Origin: Lysobacteraceae bacterium
GTDB taxonomy: Bacteria > Pseudomonadota > Gammaproteobacteria > Xanthomonadales > Xanthomonadaceae
Direction: 5' to 3'
Assembly: GCA_017990865.1 (NCBI GenBank)
Contig: JAGNNB010000206.1
Span: 1-5,997, forward strand
DNA length: 5,997 nt
A program made the position numbers and the translations under genes. Shown piece after piece: positions 5,225 through 5,997 of the stretch (the stretch's first letter is position 1; every line of letters starts with the position of its first letter). Below the pieces are notes generated by a model. The model saw only the letters and a program-made list of their open reading frames with translations. It searched no databases and was not told the DNA's origin.

Positions 5225-5997
5225 CTATAGCCACCGCACTTTCTTGAGATAGCGATACAGCAGCAAACACGCTCCGCCGACGATGCCGATCAGAATCGCG
5301 TAGCTGTATTTGCCGCCGAGTTCGGGCATGTGCTTGAAGTTCATGCCGTACCAACTGGCGATCAACGTGGGCGCGGCGAGCAGGCCGGCCCAGCCGGCGA
5401 GTTTCTTCACCACTTCGCCTTGGTTGATCGTGACGAGCGAGAGGTTGACGCTCATCGCGGCGCTCAGCATTTCGCGCAGCGTGTCGATGGCGTCGTTCAC
5501 GCGCACCACATGGTCGAGCACATCGCGGAAATAGAGTTTCGCTTCGTCGGTGACTTGCGTCATCTGGGTGCGGGTCAACTGCGCCAGGATGTCCTGCAAC
5601 GGCGCGACCGCGAGCCGGAGCTGGGTGAGTTCTTTCTTCAGTTCGTACAGTTTGACGATGGTTTCGCGGCGGAATTCGGCGGCGAAGATGTCTTTTTCCA
5701 GCGCGTTCAGTTCGTCGCGGAAGTCGTTGACGATGGGCTGGTAGTTATCGACGATGAAATCGAGGATGCCGTACAGCGCGAACGCGGGGCCTTGCGCCAG
5801 CAATTCGGGTTCGCGTTCGAAGCGGGCGCGAACGTGCTGGTACGACAACGACGCGCCGTGACGCACGGTGATCAGAAAGCGGGGGCCGATGAAGACGTGG
5901 GTCTCGCCGAAGCGCACGTGTTGTTCGATCAATTGCGCGGTATGCACGGCGAGGAACAGCGAATTGCCGTAGGCCTCGATCTTCGGGCGTTGATGCG
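5225..5997 (-). CDS. corA: Magnesium/cobalt transport protein CorA, N-terminus outside the window
   Basis: This is an inner-membrane pentameric channel for Mg2+ (also Co2+ and Ni2+). The minus-strand frame is open to the window edge: before the GTG at 5947 it still encodes HQRPKIEAYGNSLFLA, a typical CorA stretch, so that GTG is internal. Of the 256 visible residues, the first 100 or so belong to the cytoplasmic alpha/beta domain (including GETHVFIGPRFLITVRHG). A long helical stalk follows (about 90-190, rich in E, K, R and L), then TM1 (about 197-216) ending in the signature YGMNF (GMN at 217-219). A short periplasmic loop with MPEL follows, then TM2 (about 230-248) and the basic tail YRYLKKVRWL. 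The GMN selectivity motif is intact. Typical CorA proteins are slightly over 300 residues, so perhaps 60-70 N-terminal residues are missing. Chromosomal corA is a housekeeping gene, so this side of the window looks like core genome. Confidence 0.95.
   Translation of the reverse strand, partial: HQRPKIEAYGNSLFLAVHTAQLIEQHVRFGETHVFIGPRFLITVRHGASLSYQHVRARFEREPELLAQGPAFALYGILDFIVDNYQPIVNDFRDELNALEKDIFAAEFRRETIVKLYELKKELTQLRLAVAPLQDILAQLTRTQMTQVTDEAKLYFRDVLDHVVRVNDAIDTLREMLSAAMSVNLSLVTINQGEVVKKLAGWAGLLAAPTLIASWYGMNFKHMPELGGKYSYAILIGIVGGACLLLYRYLKKVRWL

Noticed and set aside
5225..5947. GTG at 5947 as the real corA start
   Set aside because: The frame continues to the window edge and encodes HQRPKIEAYGNSLF, a conserved CorA stretch, immediately before it. 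The true start is outside the window.

Overview
The window looks like a piece of a GC-rich gammaproteobacterial chromosome, most probably of the Xanthomonadaceae/Lysobacteraceae (Lysobacter, Luteimonas, Xanthomonas and relatives). The basis is high GC with G/C-ending codons in most genes, and an intergenic cluster of REP-type palindromes (CCCCTCATCCGG...ACCTTCTCCCCGCG...GGGGAGAAGG) of a style common in that group. The genus is an inference and cannot be fixed from the sequence alone.

Positions 1-4139 (+ strand) hold a type I restriction-modification operon in the order hsdM (3' part only), hsdS, hsdR. hsdM and hsdS overlap by one base or a few bases, and hsdR starts 12 bases after hsdS, so the three are very probably cotranscribed and partly translationally coupled. 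HsdM methylates adenine, HsdS chooses the bipartite target through two target-recognition domains (TRDs), and HsdR supplies the ATP-driven translocase and the nuclease. All catalytic motifs visible in HsdM and HsdR are intact, so the system looks functional. The clearest anomaly is in hsdS: the part coding for the second TRD falls to roughly 40% GC, against about 60-70% in lines sampled from hsdM and hsdR, which suggests an imported specificity domain.

Positions 4140-4552 contain no credible gene. They hold a mosaic of REP-like hairpins in alternating orientation, including a 107-base unit present twice (10 differences). The region separates two converging transcription units.

Positions 4553-5997 (- strand) carry a small P-loop nucleotide kinase-like protein of the adenylate kinase/topology modulation (FlaR-like) group and, upstream of it, most of a corA magnesium/cobalt channel gene that runs off the right edge. 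A strong stem-loop with a T tract directly after the corA stop suggests that the two are transcribed separately.

I found no evidence of a previously undescribed system. The points most worth checking are the mosaic hsdS, the REP cluster with its 30-base hairpin insertion, and the inverted repeat upstream of the kinase gene.
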